DNA of 13,848 bases from Candidatus Treponema faecavium. Its GTDB lineage: Bacteria; Spirochaetota; Spirochaetia; Treponematales; Treponemataceae. A program made the translations under genes and the position numbers. The stretch covers positions 1 through 13,848 of the forward strand of contig DXHG01000047.1 in the NCBI GenBank assembly GCA_019113455.1. Direction: 5' to 3'. A model generated the notes under the pieces. That model searched no databases. It worked only from the letters and a program-made list of their open reading frames with translations, and was not told where the DNA came from. Shown one piece after another: positions 1 through 8,340 of the stretch. Positions within the stretch are counted from its first letter, which is position 1, and each line of letters opens with the position of its first letter.

Positions 1-63
1 TCTCTGCGGTTCGAGTGCTGCGCTGGCGCTGCGTGCCGCGGCAAGAGGTTTGCCGACAGCAAA

Positions 64-262
64 AAATTTGTCGATGGCAAAATTTACATTTGCCGTTTAT
101 CAGGCAAGAAATTTGCCGTCGGCCAGCGGCGCACTTGCCGATTGCAAATTTTTTGTTTGCCGTCGGCAAATGAAAAGTTTGCCGACGGCAAGTGTCTCGC
201 TGGCCATCGGCAAAATTCACCCGGGATAAATGGCAAAATAAAATTTTGTCATCGGCAAATTT
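64..262 (+). repeat. ~200-nt nested palindromic repeat, copy 1
   Basis: The whole segment is one long imperfect inverted repeat. Arms of about 85 nt (64-149 against 176-262) are roughly 80% complementary by eye. They meet at the perfect 15-mer palindrome TTTGCCGTCGGCAAA (156-170). The arms are built from variants of the same TTTGCCGNNGGCAAA-like unit, for example 49-63 and 67-81, so smaller palindromes sit inside the large one. Similarity to copy 2 may continue outwards to about 38 and 281. It contains no plausible gene. A copy in inverted orientation lies at 12279-12475. It looks like a dispersed REP- or MITE-like element, but I see no transposase and no clear target-site duplication. Confidence 0.8.
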
Positions 263-270
263 TTATTTTT

Positions 271-298
271 TAAACGGGAAATATTTTTTCCCCGTTTA
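271..298. repeat. Short inverted repeat upstream of the operon
   Basis: TAAACGGG (271-278) is complementary to CCCGTTTA (291-298), an 8-bp stem around a 12-nt AT-rich loop. It is not followed by a T-tract on either strand, so it is not a classical terminator. It lies between repeat copy 1 and the candidate promoter and may be the edge of the repeat element. Confidence 0.4.
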
Positions 299-365
299 AC
301 TGCGTGTTTTGCAGAAATATACTAAAATTTACGTTTACAGCGCTTGCTAACTTTATCAATAATAC

Positions 366-394
366 TTCACGTCCGGCGCAAAATTGTGTATACT
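366..394 (+). promoter_or_regulatory. Candidate sigma-70 promoter of the operon
   Basis: TTCACG (366-371, 4 of 6 matches to the -35 consensus) and TATACT (389-394, 5 of 6 matches to the -10) are separated by 17 nt. This would start transcription near 401 and give a leader of about 40 nt before the first gene. A competing pair is TTTACA (334-339) with AATAAT (358-363), 18-nt spacer. No recognisable Rex site (TTGTGA-N8-TCACAA type) was seen. Confidence 0.45.
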
Positions 395-441
395 GTTTCC
401 AGATAAAAAGTTTTCTCTACAGTTCATTATGGAGGTCTTCT

Positions 442-1389
442 ATGGGAAGAAAGGTTACTATTATCGGCGCCGGAAGTGTCGGAGCCGCGACAGCGTACGC
501 AATGGTTATTCAGGGTTTCGCATCAGAAATCGTCATGATCGATATCAATATGGACAAAGCCCTCGGCGAGGCGCTTGATATACGTCAGGGCGTTCCCTTC
601 TGCAATCCCGTTTCCATTTATGCGGGCAGTTATGCCGACGCAAAAGATTCCGACATTGTTATTCTCACTTCCGGTATGCCGCGCAAGCCCGGCATGACGC
701 GTCTCGACCTGGCGCAGGCAAACGTCAATATCACCAAACAGATCATCCCGCAGATTACAAAATACGCGCCGAACGCAACGTATGTCATCGTCGCCAATCC
801 CGTAGATATTCTGACGTATCAGTTCTATAAAACGTCCGGTATTCCTGAAAACCAGATTATGGGCGCCGGTACGATTCTCGATACCGCCCGCCTGCGCGCG
901 CGCATTTCGGAATACTACAATGTGAGCCAGCAGAATGTGCACGCGTACGTGTTCGGCGAGCACGGAGACAGCGAGTTTGTGCCGTGGTCGCTGGCGAACA
1001 TTTCCAACATCCATGTAGACGAGTATCCCAAATGCATTGAAAGCCACGGACAGATTATCACACCGCTCGTGCATGAGGATGTTGAAGAATACACGCGCAA
1101 ATCGGGCGGAAAGATTATTGCGCGCAAAGGCGCGACGTTCTATGCTATCGCGATTTCCGTGTGCCACCTGTGCAAGGCGCTCTTCGGCGCAATAGACTCG
1201 ACGCTCACTGTATCTACGATGATGCACGGCGAATACGGCATTGAAGACGTCTCTCTGAGCACGCTTTCGCTCGTCGGTCCCAACGGCAATATGGGCAAAA
1301 TCCTTGTACCGCTTACCGATGCGGAGATCGAAAAGCTGCGCAGCAGCGCCAACTGCCTTAAAACCATCATCCAGGGCCTGCAGTTCTAG
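442..1389 (+). CDS. NAD-dependent lactate/malate dehydrogenase, probably acting on malate
   Basis: The 315-aa product belongs to the LDH/MDH superfamily. An NAD-binding Rossmann GAGSVG lies at residues 9-14, and D34 ends the second strand, as in NAD-preferring enzymes. The substrate loop is MPRKPGMTR (79-87), followed by ANPVDILTY (118-126). D147 and R150 fall in LDTAR, and the catalytic H174 lies in GEHGD. The overall style (GEHGDSE, KGATFYAIA) is LDH-like. The residue that discriminates substrate (102 in LDH numbering) is Arg81, with Met85 nearby, as in malate dehydrogenases; classical LDH has Gln. Being first in an operon with fumarase and fumarate reductase also favours oxaloacetate -> malate. 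Some LDH-annotated relatives in anaerobes may also carry Arg here, so lactate activity is not excluded. I chose ATG 442 because GGAGG (431-435) sits 6 nt upstream and homology starts at once; an in-frame ATG at 304 has no support. Confidence 0.85.
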   Translation: MGRKVTIIGAGSVGAATAYAMVIQGFASEIVMIDINMDKALGEALDIRQGVPFCNPVSIYAGSYADAKDSDIVILTSGMPRKPGMTRLDLAQANVNITKQIIPQITKYAPNATYVIVANPVDILTYQFYKTSGIPENQIMGAGTILDTARLRARISEYYNVSQQNVHAYVFGEHGDSEFVPWSLANISNIHVDEYPKCIESHGQIITPLVHEDVEEYTRKSGGKIIARKGATFYAIAISVCHLCKALFGAIDSTLTVSTMMHGEYGIEDVSLSTLSLVGPNGNMGKILVPLTDAEIEKLRSSANCLKTIIQGLQF

Positions 1390-1390
1390 T

Positions 1391-1412
1391 TCTGCGCGGC
1401 GCAGACGTTTTT
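1391..1412 (+). terminator. Weak attenuator-like hairpin between dehydrogenase and fumarase genes
   Basis: TCTGCG (1391-1396) pairs with CGCAGA (1400-1405) around a 3-nt loop, followed after CG by five T (1408-1412). The 6-bp stem is short for a terminator. At most it would cause partial termination or processing in the 44-nt gap before the fumarase gene. Confidence 0.3.
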
Positions 1413-1433
1413 CACCACGCGAGGAAGGAATCA

Positions 1434-2810
1434 ATGGAATACCGTATTGAACATGACTCCATGGGAGAAGTACAGGTTCCTGTGGACCGGTACTGGGCGG
1501 CGCAGACTGAGCGCAGCCACGAAAACTTTAAAATCGGCGTCGGCATTGAAACGATGCCGCGTGAAATAACCAAGGCGTTCGGCTATCTCAAAAAAGCAGC
1601 GGCAATCGCGAATCATGCGCTTAAAGGCGACAAGATGACTGATGAAAAGCTTGCCGCGATAAGCCAGGCCTGCGATGAGGTCATATCAGGCTCGCTCAAC
1701 GATCATTTTCCGCTCGTTGTCTGGCAGACCGGCAGCGGCACGCAGTCAAACATGAACGCGAACGAAGTTATCGCCAACCGCGGCAACGAAATTGCGGGAA
1801 AGAAGCTGCTGCATCCAAACGACGACGTGAACATGAGCCAGTCGTCAAACGACACGTTCCCAACGGCGATGCATATTTCGGCCGTTATGGCTATAGAAGA
1901 AAAGCTGTTCCCCGCAATCGACAAGCTTACCGCGACGTTTAAGCGTCTTGAGGCGGAAAACGAGGGCATCGTAAAAAGCGGACGCACGCACTTGCAGGAC
2001 GCAACGCCGATAAAGTTCTCTCAGGAAATAAGCGGCTGGCGCACGTCTCTTGAGCGCGACCGCGAGCTTTTGGCGCTTGCGCTTCCGCCGCTCAGAGAGC
2101 TCGCGCTCGGCGGAACCGCCGTCGGCACGGGACTTAACGCACCCAGGGGCTTTGACGAGGCAGTTGCCAAGGCAGTTTCCGAGCTCACCGGCACGCAGTT
2201 TAAGACGGCGCCCAATAAATTCCACGCGCTCACGAGCAAGGACGAGCTTGTGTTTGCGCACGGGGCGGTTAAGGCGCTCGCAGCCGACATGATGAAGATC
2301 GCCAACGACGTGCGCTGGCTTGCAAGCGGTCCGCGCGACGGCCTGGGCGAAATTCATATTCCCGAAAACGAACCAGGTTCTTCGATTATGCCCGGAAAGG
2401 TGAACCCGACGCAGTGCGAGGCGGTAACGATGGTTGCCGTACAGGTAATGGGCAACGACGTTGCCGTCGGCATGGCGGCAAGCCAGGGCAATTTTGAGCT
2501 GAACGTGTTTATGCCTGTGTGTATCTATAATTTCCTGCAGTCGGTGCGCCTGCTTGCAGAAGCGATGGTGTCGTTCAACGACAACTGCGCAGTCGGCATT
2601 ACGGCAAACAAGGAAAAGATGCATCACAATCTGCATAATTCGCTCATGCTTGTAACGGCGCTTAATCCCTACATCGGCTATGAAAACGCTGCCAAAACGG
2701 CAAAGAAGGCATACAAGGACAACATTTCGCTTAAAGAAGCCTGCGTGTCTCTGGGCTTTTTGACGGCGGAACGGTTTGACGAGGTTTTCCATCCTGAGCA
2801 GATGGTGTAG
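1434..2810 (+). CDS. fumC: Class II fumarate hydratase (fumarase C)
   Basis: The 458-aa protein, close to the usual ~465 aa of FumC, interconverts malate and fumarate without an iron-sulfur cluster. The signature GSSIMPGKVNPTQ at 315-327 carries the catalytic serine loop. SSNDTFPT (137-144) and SGRTHLQDATP (182-192) supply substrate contacts; H185 corresponds to the active-site His of FumC. The N-terminal segment with DRYWAAQTERS is typical of fumarase rather than aspartase, although aspartase belongs to the same superfamily. It starts 44 nt after the dehydrogenase, with a GAGGAAGGA ribosome binding site (1421-1429). In this operon it would make fumarate for the reductase encoded at 9212-11511. 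An oxygen-stable class II enzyme is slightly unusual in a strict anaerobe but not rare. Confidence 0.95.
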   Translation: MEYRIEHDSMGEVQVPVDRYWAAQTERSHENFKIGVGIETMPREITKAFGYLKKAAAIANHALKGDKMTDEKLAAISQACDEVISGSLNDHFPLVVWQTGSGTQSNMNANEVIANRGNEIAGKKLLHPNDDVNMSQSSNDTFPTAMHISAVMAIEEKLFPAIDKLTATFKRLEAENEGIVKSGRTHLQDATPIKFSQEISGWRTSLERDRELLALALPPLRELALGGTAVGTGLNAPRGFDEAVAKAVSELTGTQFKTAPNKFHALTSKDELVFAHGAVKALAADMMKIANDVRWLASGPRDGLGEIHIPENEPGSSIMPGKVNPTQCEAVTMVAVQVMGNDVAVGMAASQGNFELNVFMPVCIYNFLQSVRLLAEAMVSFNDNCAVGITANKEKMHHNLHNSLMLVTALNPYIGYENAAKTAKKAYKDNISLKEACVSLGFLTAERFDEVFHPEQMV

Positions 2811-2827
2811 CGACAGAGGATTGTGAT

Positions 2828-3631
2828 ATGGTTTACAGTTATTATCCGGGCTGTACGTTAAAGAACAAGGCGGCAGACCTTGACCGGTACGCCCGGCTCA
2901 GCGCAGAAGCGCTGGGGTTTACGCTTGAGGAAATTCCTGAGTGGCAGTGCTGCGGCGGCGTATACCCGATGGCGAAAAACGAAACGGCGCATAAACTGTC
3001 TTCAGTACGCGCGCTTGCCTACGCGCGCGATGAGCAAAAACCGCTGGTAACGCTGTGTTCTGCGTGCTTTAACGTGATTAAGCAGGTAAACGGCGATATG
3101 CGCTCTGATGAGAGCATCCGCGAAAAAGCCAATAATTATTTGCAGCTTGACACGCCGTACGCGGGAGAGGCGGAGGTGCTGCATTACCTGCAGGTGCTCC
3201 GAGACAAAGTCGGCTTTGACACGATAAAACAGAAAGTAACAAATCCGTTTACCGGAAAGAAAATCGGCGCGTATTACGGCTGCCTGCTTCTGCGTCCGAG
3301 CAAGGTAATGGATTTTGACAACCCGGAAAACCCTTCTATTATAGAAGACTTTATCCGTGCGATCGGCGGGGAGCCGGTTGTGTACGCGATGCGGAACGAA
3401 TGCTGCGGCGGCTACATAACGCTTGAAGACCGCGCCATTGCGCAGAAAAAGAGCAGCCGTGTCGCTGCAAACGCCCGAGACTGCGGCGCGGAACTGCTTA
3501 TCACGGCATGTCCGCTGTGTTTGTACAACATTACCAAAAATGCACAGCTGCCCGGCGGCGCGCAGATGCCTGTCTACTATTTTACGGAGCTGCTCGCGCA
3601 GGCGCTCGGCATAAAAGAGGAGGGCAACTGA
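2828..3631 (+). CDS. hdrB: Heterodisulfide reductase subunit B-like protein (two CCG domains)
   Basis: The 267-aa protein has the two cysteine-rich CCG domains of HdrB. Domain 1 has C9, C41-C42, C77 and C80 (C-X31-CC-X34-CXXC). Domain 2 has C152, C192-C193, C228 and C231 (C-X39-CC-X34-CXXC). In methanogen HdrB these cysteines hold two noncubane [4Fe-4S] clusters that reduce the CoM-S-S-CoB disulfide, and both sets are intact here. It is soluble, with no signal peptide or helix. It follows fumC by 17 nt and its TGA overlaps the hdrC ATG (TGATG, 3629-3633), so translation is probably coupled. The physiological acceptor is unknown. No DsrC or other obvious disulfide partner is encoded in the window, and I infer that the fumarate reductase encoded downstream may be the acceptor. 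SD AGAGGA lies at 2815-2820. Confidence 0.9.
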   Translation: MVYSYYPGCTLKNKAADLDRYARLSAEALGFTLEEIPEWQCCGGVYPMAKNETAHKLSSVRALAYARDEQKPLVTLCSACFNVIKQVNGDMRSDESIREKANNYLQLDTPYAGEAEVLHYLQVLRDKVGFDTIKQKVTNPFTGKKIGAYYGCLLLRPSKVMDFDNPENPSIIEDFIRAIGGEPVVYAMRNECCGGYITLEDRAIAQKKSSRVAANARDCGAELLITACPLCLYNITKNAQLPGGAQMPVYYFTELLAQALGIKEEGN

Positions 3632-4017
3632 TGACAAATCCGTTACTGAAAGATTCCATCATTATGACAAGCGGGGTAAATCCGCTTAAATGCATGAGAT
3701 GCGGCAAGTGTTCCGCGACATGCCCGTCATACGATGAAATGGAATATCATCCGCATGAGTTTGTCTACATGGTGGAAAAAGGCGACATAGAGCCGCTGAT
3801 GAAATCGCAGTCGCTGTACACGTGCCTGTCGTGTTTTGCCTGTGTGGAACGCTGTCCGCGCGATGTGGAGCCGGCGAAGCTGGTAGAAGCGATACGGCTT
3901 GAAGTTATCAGAGCGCCGGGAGCAGCTCATCTGCCGGCGGATCATCTGCCGGAACTGCTCGACAGCGATATTCCGCAGCAGGCTCTTGTCAGCGCCTTCA
4001 GAAAGTACCGTAAGTAA
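3631..4017 (+). CDS. hdrC: Heterodisulfide reductase subunit C-like [4Fe-4S] protein
   Basis: The 128-aa protein carries two cubane [4Fe-4S] motifs: C21-X2-C24-X2-C27-X3-C31 and C65-X2-C68-X2-C71-X3-C75. The remainder is helical. This is the size and order of HdrC, which wires electrons from HdrA to HdrB. ATG 3631 is chosen because it overlaps the hdrB stop by one base and has a GAGGAGGG ribosome binding site at 3618-3625. The reading frame stays open upstream to 3508, but that part is only hdrB read in another frame. HdrC subunits of membrane-type HdrDE systems are fused; this one is the separate, cytoplasmic form. Confidence 0.92.
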   Translation: MTNPLLKDSIIMTSGVNPLKCMRCGKCSATCPSYDEMEYHPHEFVYMVEKGDIEPLMKSQSLYTCLSCFACVERCPRDVEPAKLVEAIRLEVIRAPGAAHLPADHLPELLDSDIPQQALVSAFRKYRK

Positions 4018-4026
4018 GGAAGCATT

Positions 4027-6021
4027 ATGCAAAGAATCGGCGTATTTGTGTGCCACTGCGGCACAAATATTGCAGCTACGGTCGACGTCCAGGCTGTTGC
4101 GGAAGCGCTTAAACATGAACCCGGCGTTGTATATGCTGCTGACTATCAATATATGTGTTCCGAGGCGGGCCAGAATCTGGTGCGCAGCGCTATTAAGGAA
4201 CACCAGTTAACGGGAGCAGTCGTCTGTTCCTGTTCGCCCCGTATGCACGAAGCAACCTTCCGCAAGGCTGCGCAGGCGGAAGGGCTTAACTCATACATGG
4301 TCGAAATCGCCAATATCCGCGAGCAGTGTTCCTGGATACATAAGGACAAGGCGATTGCGACGGAAAAAGCTATCGCGCTCGGCAAGGCGGCTATTGCAAA
4401 AGTGCATCTGAACACGCCGCTCACGCCCGGAGAAAGTCCGGTTACCAAGCGCGCGCTCGTTATCGGCGGCGGCATTGCCGGTATTCAGACGGCGCTTGAT
4501 ATTGCCGATGCCGGTTTTGAGGTGGATATAGTAGAAAAGCAGCCGACAATTGGCGGCAAGATGACGCAGATAGACAAGACGTTCCCTACACTTGACTGCG
4601 CCGCCTGTATCCTCACGCCTAAAATGGTAGACTGCGCACAGAACGAAAAGATCACTATTTACTCGTACAGCGAAGTTGCCGAAGTAAAAGGTTTTGTCGG
4701 AAACTTTACCGTTAAAATCAGACGCAAGGCGCGCTATGTAGATGAAGCAAAATGCACCGGCTGCGGTATCTGTACGGAAAAATGCCCGACAAAAAAAGTC
4801 CCCAATGAGTTTAACTTGGGACTCAATAACCGCACCGCGGTGTATATTCCGTTTGCACAGGCGGTGCCGAAAGTGGCAACAATCGACGCTGCTCACTGTC
4901 TGATGCTTAAAAGCGGCAAATGCGGTATCTGCGCCAAATTCTGCGGCACCGGCGCTATCGATTACAAACAGCAGGACACGTTTGTTGAACAGCAGTACGG
5001 CGCCATCGTCGTTGCGACCGGATACAATCCGATAGATATTTCCAAATACGATGAGTACGCCTATTCGCAGAGCAAGGACGTTATCACGTCTCTTGAACTG
5101 GAGCGGCTCATGAATGCCGCCGGTCCGACGGGCGGCACGCTGCTGCGGCCTTCCGACGGCAAACATCCGCACACGCTCGTGTTTGTGCAGTGCGTAGGCA
5201 GCCGCGACACTTCATGCCGCGGCGGAAAAGAATACTGTTCCAAGATATGCTGCATGTACACGGCAAAGCATGCGATGCTTATTCGAGAAAAATATCCCGA
5301 TACTGACGTATACGTGTTCTACATCGATGTGCGTACGCCGGGCAAAAACTTTGATGAGTTTTACCGGCGGGCTGTCGAACAGTACGGCGTGCATTATATT
5401 AAAGGTATGGTCGGAAAGGTGGTGCCGCAGTCTGACGGAACGCTTGCCGTGCAGGCGGCTGATTTAATTTCAAACGAGCAGATTCATATCAACGCGGACA
5501 TGGTAGTGCTTGCAGCCGCGATAGAGCCTGATAAGACGGCGCGCCCGCTTGCAACGATGCTTACAGCGAGCATGGACACGAACGACTTCTTTACCGAGGC
5601 GCATCCTAAACTGCGGCCCGTGGAAAGCCCTACTGCAGGCGTATTTCTCTCCGGCGTGTGCCAGGGCCCCAAAGATATTCCTGAAACGGTTGCGCAGGCG
5701 GGAGCGGCTGCGTCAAAGGTTATCGGCCTTTTGGTAAAAGACAAGCTCACGTGCAATCCCTGCGTGGCAGCAAGCAACGAGATGATGTGCAACGGATGTT
5801 CTTCCTGCGAAAAGGTCTGTCCGTATGGAGCAATCACGTATGTCGACAAGGAATTCAAGATGCCTAACCGAACTATTGCGGTGCGCCGCGTGGCGCAGGT
5901 CAATGCGGCGGTCTGCCAGGGCTGCGGCGCCTGTACGGTTGCCTGTCCGTCAGGAGCAATGGATCTGAAAGGTTTCTCCAACAGTCAAATTATGGCGGAG
6001 GTTGATGCGGTATGCCGGTAG
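4027..6021 (+). CDS. hdrA: Heterodisulfide reductase subunit A, flavin-bifurcating type
   Basis: At 664 aa this is a full-length, single-unit HdrA. The N-terminal cluster domain has VCHCGTN (8-14), CSCSPRMHE (67-75) and REQCSW (98-103). A thioredoxin-reductase-like FAD domain begins with GGGIAG (147-152) and includes the HdrA-typical FPTLDCAACILTPKM (186-200). An inserted ferredoxin domain has C243, C246, C249, C253 and C291, C299, C302, C306. HdrA-specific VQCVGSRD (387-394) and FYIDVRTPGK (431-440) follow. The C-terminus has two [4Fe-4S] motifs (C588/C591/C594/C598 and C630/C633/C636/C640). In HdrA the FAD splits electron pairs between a high-potential acceptor (via HdrC/HdrB) and low-potential ferredoxin. 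Every module is present, so bifurcation is plausible but not shown. SD TAAGGA 4015-4020 overlaps the hdrC stop. Confidence 0.95.
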   Translation: MQRIGVFVCHCGTNIAATVDVQAVAEALKHEPGVVYAADYQYMCSEAGQNLVRSAIKEHQLTGAVVCSCSPRMHEATFRKAAQAEGLNSYMVEIANIREQCSWIHKDKAIATEKAIALGKAAIAKVHLNTPLTPGESPVTKRALVIGGGIAGIQTALDIADAGFEVDIVEKQPTIGGKMTQIDKTFPTLDCAACILTPKMVDCAQNEKITIYSYSEVAEVKGFVGNFTVKIRRKARYVDEAKCTGCGICTEKCPTKKVPNEFNLGLNNRTAVYIPFAQAVPKVATIDAAHCLMLKSGKCGICAKFCGTGAIDYKQQDTFVEQQYGAIVVATGYNPIDISKYDEYAYSQSKDVITSLELERLMNAAGPTGGTLLRPSDGKHPHTLVFVQCVGSRDTSCRGGKEYCSKICCMYTAKHAMLIREKYPDTDVYVFYIDVRTPGKNFDEFYRRAVEQYGVHYIKGMVGKVVPQSDGTLAVQAADLISNEQIHINADMVVLAAAIEPDKTARPLATMLTASMDTNDFFTEAHPKLRPVESPTAGVFLSGVCQGPKDIPETVAQAGAAASKVIGLLVKDKLTCNPCVAASNEMMCNGCSSCEKVCPYGAITYVDKEFKMPNRTIAVRRVAQVNAAVCQGCGACTVACPSGAMDLKGFSNSQIMAEVDAVCR

Positions 6022-6458
6022 AAACAACAAATGAATTTAAACCGAAAATCATTGCATTCTGCTGCAACTGGTGTTCATATGCCGGCGCGGATCTTGCCGG
6101 CACCAACCGGCTGAACTATCCGGCAGACGTAAAGATTATCCGTGTTCCCTGTTCATGCAGGGTCAATCCCATGTTTATACTGCGCGCTTTTCAGAAAGGC
6201 GCAGACGGCGTTATCATGTGCGGCTGCCATCCGGGCGACTGCCACTACACGAGCGGCAACTATTTTGCGCGGCGGCGCATGACGCTGCTCTTTTCAATGC
6301 TTGACTTTTTGGGCGTTGAGCGCGGCAGGACCCGCGTTGAATGGGTATCCGCCGCCGAGGGTGCAAAGTTTGCCAAAACCATGAATGAGTTTGTGGAGAC
6401 GGTAACGGCGCTTGGTCCAAACAAGAGACTGGAGGATTTGCGATGCAAGAACAGTTAA
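6012..6458 (+). CDS. flxD: MvhD/FlxD-type [2Fe-2S] electron-transfer subunit
   Basis: The 148-aa protein matches the MvhD/FlxD family: FCCNWCSYAGADLAG (16-30), PCSCRVNP (46-53), and GADGVIMCGCHPGDCHYTSGN (63-83, family hallmark CHPGDCHY). Cysteines at 17, 18, 21, 47, 49, 70, 72 and 77 include the ligands of the [2Fe-2S] cluster through which MvhD delivers electrons to HdrA. It overlaps the end of hdrA by 10 nt, with GGAGG at 5997-6001 inside hdrA, so it is translationally coupled to its partner. No hydrogenase genes (mvhA/mvhG) accompany it. This, with the Flx genes after it, indicates that NAD(P)H rather than H2 is the donor. Confidence 0.93.
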   Translation: MPVETTNEFKPKIIAFCCNWCSYAGADLAGTNRLNYPADVKIIRVPCSCRVNPMFILRAFQKGADGVIMCGCHPGDCHYTSGNYFARRRMTLLFSMLDFLGVERGRTRVEWVSAAEGAKFAKTMNEFVETVTALGPNKRLEDLRCKNS

Positions 6459-7315
6459 TAAACCGCGCCTGCGAACTGCTTGCAGACGGAACGGTAACGC
6501 GCGTATTCGGATGGCAGAAAGGATTATTTGACAGCGATATTACGCCGGCGCAGTTTTCTTCTGCGGAAGAACTGAAAAAAGACTTTGTATACAATGAATA
6601 CTGCGGCGCGAATATGTCCAAGTACATGATAAGCGAGTCTCGCAAGGAAGGGCGCGTGCTGGTATTCCTTAAGCCGTGCGACACGTACAGCTTTAATCAG
6701 CTGCTTAAAGAACACCGCATTATCCGCGAAAACGTATACGTTATCGGCGTGCCGTGCGACGGCATGAAAAACCCGGAAACAGATGCGCGCGCGGAACGCT
6801 GCGAAAACTGCAAGAGCAAGAAGCACGTGGTGTATGACGAGCTCATTGGCGAGGAAGGCGAAGAACAGCAGTCTAATCGGTTCGCGCTGGTAACAAAGCT
6901 TGAAGGCATGACTGCTGCTGAGCGGTTTGAGTTCTGGCGCGGGGAGCTTTCGCGCTGCATACGCTGCAATGCGTGCCGCAACGTGTGTCCTGCCTGTTCG
7001 TGCGAAAACTGCGTATTTGACAATCCTAATTCCGGTATTGCGCAGAAGGCGGCGGCAGACTCGTTTGAAGAAAATATGTTCCATATTATCCGCGCGTTCC
7101 ATGTTGCCGGACGCTGCACAGACTGCGGAGAATGTTCCCGCGTATGTCCGCAGCATATTCCGCTGCATCTGCTCAACCGCAAGTTTATCAAAGACATCGA
7201 TGAGCTGTACGGAGACTTTCAGGCAGGTGCGGATACTGAAACACGCGCACCGCTCAACACGTACGAAAAGACCGATGTTGAACCGAGTATTGTATACTCA
7301 AGGGGGAACGACTGA
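6443..7315 (+). CDS. flxC: FlxC-like [4Fe-4S] electron-transfer subunit
   Basis: The 290-aa protein links FlxA/FlxB to FlxD/HdrA in Hdr-Flx operons. The N-terminal half (about 50-125), with FLKPCDTYSF (76-85) and VIGVPCDGM (100-108) followed by C120-X2-C123, recalls the F420-hydrogenase/dehydrogenase beta-subunit fold. The second half is a di-cluster ferredoxin: C172-X2-C175-X2-C178-X3-C182 and C225-X2-C228-X2-C231-X3-C235. Four further cysteines (182, 185, 187, 190) crowd the first motif and could hold an extra cluster. It overlaps flxD by 16 nt (ribosome binding site GGAGG, 6431-6435) and ends in TGATG with the next gene. Assignment to the Flx system is firm. Which of the two iron-sulfur genes is called B or C is from memory of the family order and less sure. 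Confidence 0.78.
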   Translation: MQEQLINRACELLADGTVTRVFGWQKGLFDSDITPAQFSSAEELKKDFVYNEYCGANMSKYMISESRKEGRVLVFLKPCDTYSFNQLLKEHRIIRENVYVIGVPCDGMKNPETDARAERCENCKSKKHVVYDELIGEEGEEQQSNRFALVTKLEGMTAAERFEFWRGELSRCIRCNACRNVCPACSCENCVFDNPNSGIAQKAAADSFEENMFHIIRAFHVAGRCTDCGECSRVCPQHIPLHLLNRKFIKDIDELYGDFQAGADTETRAPLNTYEKTDVEPSIVYSRGND

Positions 7316-8340
7316 TGGTACAGTTTCCTGTTGCTAAATTGAATGATTTTTTTGCGCTTATCGCAAAAGACAGCGATGTCTATCTGCCGGTAACGAACAA
7401 GCGCACAAACGAAGCTGAGTTTTCGCGCTGGACAGACGGCGTTGAGCTCAGCGACAAGCTCAATACACTGCGCAGCGCAAAGGACTTTTTCTTTCCGCAG
7501 ACGGAGAATTTGGCGCAGTTCAAGATGGAAGGCAAGAATATCGAGATTATCGATGTGCGCAGGGAACACAGCGATTTTATTGTGTTCGGCGTCCGTGCCT
7601 GCGACGCGGCAAGTTTTGCCATTCTTGACTCCGTATATCTGTGCGATCCGGTAGACACCTATTACAAAGACAGGCGCGAGCATGCAACGATTATCACGCT
7701 TGCCTGCTCTCAAAGCAAGCCGACGTGTTTCTGCCGCCTCTTTGACATTGATCCGGCAAATCCCGCAGGCGATGTCTCTGCGTGGATCACAAACGGCACG
7801 GTCTATCTTGAAGCCTGTACGGAAAAGGGCAAAGCGCTTGTCGCGAGACTTGACACACTCGCTCAAGCGGCATCGCCTGACGCGGTAGAGCCGTATAAAA
7901 AAGAGATAGCCGCCGTTATGGGAAAACAGCCGTTTGCCCGTATCAATATGGAAAAGTTCAAAGGCGAAAACCTGCTTGAGCTTTTCAACTCTCCCAAGTG
8001 GGCGCATTTATCGCAGAGCTGCCTCGGCTGCGGTACCTGCACATTTGTGTGCCCCACATGCCAGTGCTACGACATAAAGGATTTCGATACGGGGCACGGC
8101 ATTACGCGGTTCCGCTGCTGGGACAGCTGCATGTATTCGGACTTTACTAAAATGGCGGCGGGCAATCCGCGGCTTACGCAGCTGGAACGGTTCAGGCAGC
8201 GCTTTATGCACAAGCTCGTGTATCATCCTGATAATCACGACGGCACCTACGGCTGCGTCGGCTGCGGACGGTGTTTGGCAAAATGCCCGATCTCGATGAA
8301 TATCGTGAAAGTAATGAAAGAACTGGGGGAGGACGCATGA
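7315..8340 (+). CDS. flxB: FlxB-like [4Fe-4S] subunit (HydB/AsrA family)
   Basis: The 341-aa protein resembles the iron-sulfur subunits of sulfhydrogenase (HydB) and anaerobic sulfite reductase (AsrA). The N-terminal ~225 aa form a module with FGVRACDAASFAILD (91-105). Two cluster motifs follow: C236-X2-C239-X2-C242-X3-C246 and C314-X2-C317-X2-C320-X3-C324. Additional cysteines at 249, 251, 268 and 272 may bind a further cluster. HydB/AsrA proteins pair with an FAD/NAD subunit (HydG/AsrB), and exactly such a protein is encoded next, so this protein probably collects electrons from FlxA. The start ATG overlaps the previous TGA by one base, with AGGGGGAA (7301-7308) upstream. The B/C naming caveat of the previous gene applies. 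Confidence 0.78.
   Translation: MVQFPVAKLNDFFALIAKDSDVYLPVTNKRTNEAEFSRWTDGVELSDKLNTLRSAKDFFFPQTENLAQFKMEGKNIEIIDVRREHSDFIVFGVRACDAASFAILDSVYLCDPVDTYYKDRREHATIITLACSQSKPTCFCRLFDIDPANPAGDVSAWITNGTVYLEACTEKGKALVARLDTLAQAASPDAVEPYKKEIAAVMGKQPFARINMEKFKGENLLELFNSPKWAHLSQSCLGCGTCTFVCPTCQCYDIKDFDTGHGITRFRCWDSCMYSDFTKMAAGNPRLTQLERFRQRFMHKLVYHPDNHDGTYGCVGCGRCLAKCPISMNIVKVMKELGEDA

Noticed and set aside
1..60. Weak similarity between the first 60 nt and the sequence just beyond repeat copy 2
   Set aside because: A block around TGCGCTGG can be matched in direct orientation, but it is short and GC-rich. Only the part next to the repeat (about 38-63) aligns convincingly, and that in inverted orientation.
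304..441. In-frame upstream extension of the dehydrogenase from ATG 304
   Set aside because: The extra 46 residues do not resemble the family, the region contains the likely promoter, and ATG 442 has a clear GGAGG site at the correct distance.
394..442. Rex (NADH-sensing) operator in the operon leader
   Set aside because: It would fit the biology, but no TTGTGA...TCACAA-like palindrome is present between 300 and 441.
523..1434. Long minus-strand open frame (303 codons) opposite the dehydrogenase gene; similar ones at 1845-2792 and 10576-11526
   Set aside because: These are antisense shadows of strongly supported plus-strand genes. Their translations are rich in Arg/His/Val without domains, and they have no ribosome binding site or operon logic.
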